The position numbers were made by a program, and so were the translations under genes. Of a stretch of DNA of 15,053 nt, positions 14,094 to 15,053 are shown piece after piece. Location: NCBI RefSeq assembly GCF_018372875.1, contig NZ_JAHAIF010000066.1, forward strand, positions 1 through 15,053. Direction: 5' to 3'. The notes below the pieces were generated by a model. That model was not told the DNA's origin and did not search any database. It saw only the letters and a list, made by a program, of their open reading frames with translations. Positions within the stretch are counted from its first letter, which is position 1. Each line of letters opens with the position of its first letter. Source of the stretch: Clostridium sp. (GTDB taxonomy: Bacteria; Bacillota; Clostridia; Clostridiales; Clostridiaceae).

Positions 14094-14131
14094 TTTATAA
14101 AAATTATTATATAAATGTAAACCCAGGTCAA
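14094..14131 (-). promoter_or_regulatory. Candidate promoter of the 67-residue gene
   Basis: Two overlapping options are visible on the minus strand: TTTACA (14116-14121), 16 nt, TATAAA (14094-14099); and TTGACC (14126-14131), 17 nt, AATAAT (14103-14108). A better TATAAT (14106-14111) is only 14 nt from TTGACC. Which is used is unclear. Confidence 0.4.
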
Positions 14132-14165
14132 TACTTTTTATATATTTTTAATAGAACTTGAGTTG

Positions 14166-15032
14166 TTAGAAATCCATATCTAATCCTGCCACGATATAAT
14201 AGATGTCATTAGAATCCTTATATATTGCCACACCACCACGTGTAAAAAGGTCTTCTAATAGATTGCTATTATGATTTGGTGAATCTATCCAACGTTGTAA
14301 GAACTCTCTAGGAGTATCGTCTCTACCTGTTGTTATAGATATTTGAAGATTATCATGACCACTACCTTCTCTACTAGCATTTAATTCAGCTCTAGCCTTA
14401 GCTTTTGCTTGAATTCCTGCATCATATTTTAAGGCATGCAAACCATTCTGTTGTCTATAGTCATTTATTAAAATAAATAACTCATTACTCATACTGTCCA
14501 TATATTTCCAAGTTCTTTGTGGTTTTTCGACAGGTGGATTTGTAGGTTTTTGTGGCTCTTGTGGTTGTGGGTCTGGTTTGCTTGGTTGTTGTGGCTTATT
14601 GGGTTTCTCAGGTGTTATTGGTTTTGGTGGTTTATTACTTGAATTACTATTGTTATTACCATTACCATTAGAATATTCTTCCTTCTTCTCTTCAGATGGT
14701 TTGGTTTCTTCTTTCTTATCTTCTGATGGTTTAGTTACTACAGTTTCATCTTCTTTAGCATACTTTTCATCTAACTTTTCTTCTAAAGTCTTTCTTGTTT
14801 CTTCATCTACTGCATTATTATCTAAGAACTCACTTAATTCTTCACTGTCCATTTTTTCAGCGTCTGCTATAATTTGTTCTGCTTCAACTTTCATTTGAGA
14901 TTTTTCACTATAATAGCTGTACCAAAGTACTCCACCTACAACTGCACCACAAATAACTACAGTAGAAACTGCTAATGCTACTATTTTTTGTACCTTACTC
15001 ATATTTTTTATCATTCTTACAATTTTACTCAT
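14166..15032 (-). CDS. Membrane-anchored CAP/SCP-domain protein
   Basis: A 288-residue surface protein. A single membrane segment at ~17-39 follows a basic cytoplasmic start, so it is probably an uncleaved anchor. A charged region (~45-118) includes a KPSE-K-KEE repeat, then comes an asparagine/serine tract and a proline/lysine-rich linker (~133-172) typical of wall-spanning spacers. The CAP domain occupies ~180-288, with FILINDYRQQNGL, the alanine-rich helix, GHDNLQI and RWIDSPNHNSNLL. The canonical first His and the GEN Glu of CAP proteins are not obvious (GHDN in their place), so metal binding may be altered. ATG at 15032 has AGGAGGG (15039-15045) upstream. Its promoter is outside the window. 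Function of bacterial CAP proteins is largely unknown; some are spore or surface proteins. Confidence 0.88.
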   Translation of the reverse strand: MSKIVRMIKNMSKVQKIVALAVSTVVICGAVVGGVLWYSYYSEKSQMKVEAEQIIADAEKMDSEELSEFLDNNAVDEETRKTLEEKLDEKYAKEDETVVTKPSEDKKEETKPSEEKKEEYSNGNGNNNSNSSNKPPKPITPEKPNKPQQPSKPDPQPQEPQKPTNPPVEKPQRTWKYMDSMSNELFILINDYRQQNGLHALKYDAGIQAKAKARAELNASREGSGHDNLQISITTGRDDTPREFLQRWIDSPNHNSNLLEDLFTRGGVAIYKDSNDIYYIVAGLDMDF

Positions 15033-15053
15033 GTTTAACCCTCCTAAATATCT

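Noticed and set aside
14578..14898. 106-codon plus-strand frame opposite the CAP gene
   Set aside because: It is the complement of the low-complexity proline/lysine/glutamate linker, giving a leucine/serine-rich shadow with no homology.

Overview
The window reads as a chromosomal segment of a low-GC, spore-forming Firmicute, most likely Clostridium sensu stricto. The grounds are the very AT-rich sequence, strong AGGAGG-type ribosome binding sites, frequent GTG/TTG starts, a CwlD-type germination amidase behind a sigma-G-like promoter, and clostridial-looking PtsI, NrdAB and split class I fumarase proteins. The genus call is inference; no rRNA or other phylogenetic marker is present. All genes except one (yitT-like, 8481-9338) lie on the minus strand, so transcription runs mostly right to left.

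Layout from left to right. 1-257: terminators behind ptsI and an inverted repeat enclosing a perfect DnaA-box sequence. 258-1877: ptsI (PTS enzyme I) with its own double promoter and a palindromic operator candidate. 2104-5389: class I ribonucleotide reductase, nrdA then nrdB, behind a promoter carrying two NrdR-box-like palindromes. 5616-8351: a two-component system (VanR/OmpR-type regulator, then a four-membrane-segment histidine kinase overlapping it by 29 nt), preceded by a 54-residue membrane protein. 8481-9338: a YitT-family membrane protein on the plus strand, divergent from that system and convergent with the fumarase genes, with which it shares a bidirectional terminator. 9354-10769: the two subunits of an iron-sulphur class I fumarase/tartrate dehydratase-type enzyme. 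10910-11560: cwlD-like spore-cortex amidase. 11661-13277: Na/phosphate cotransporter-family protein with a PhoU-like tail. 13278-13824: no convincing protein gene, but a GC-richer structured RNA candidate with a terminator that looks like an attenuator or riboswitch-type leader. 13825-14028: small basic conserved-type protein. 14166-15032: membrane-anchored CAP-domain protein.

Most genes are core metabolism and house-keeping: sugar phosphotransfer, dNTP synthesis, fumarate hydration, phosphate/ion traffic, spore germination. They sit in separate short transcription units with mostly identifiable promoters and terminators. I see no phage, IS, CRISPR or defence genes. The most unusual item is the unassigned RNA at 13405-13543. 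Its predicted basal helix and its terminator can compete for the same sequence, as in attenuators and riboswitches, and it lies upstream of the Na/Pi transporter gene. I could not match it to a known RNA family from memory. Also of note are a 16-nt repeat shared between that RNA's upstream edge and the left end of the window, and the small membrane protein ahead of the two-component system.
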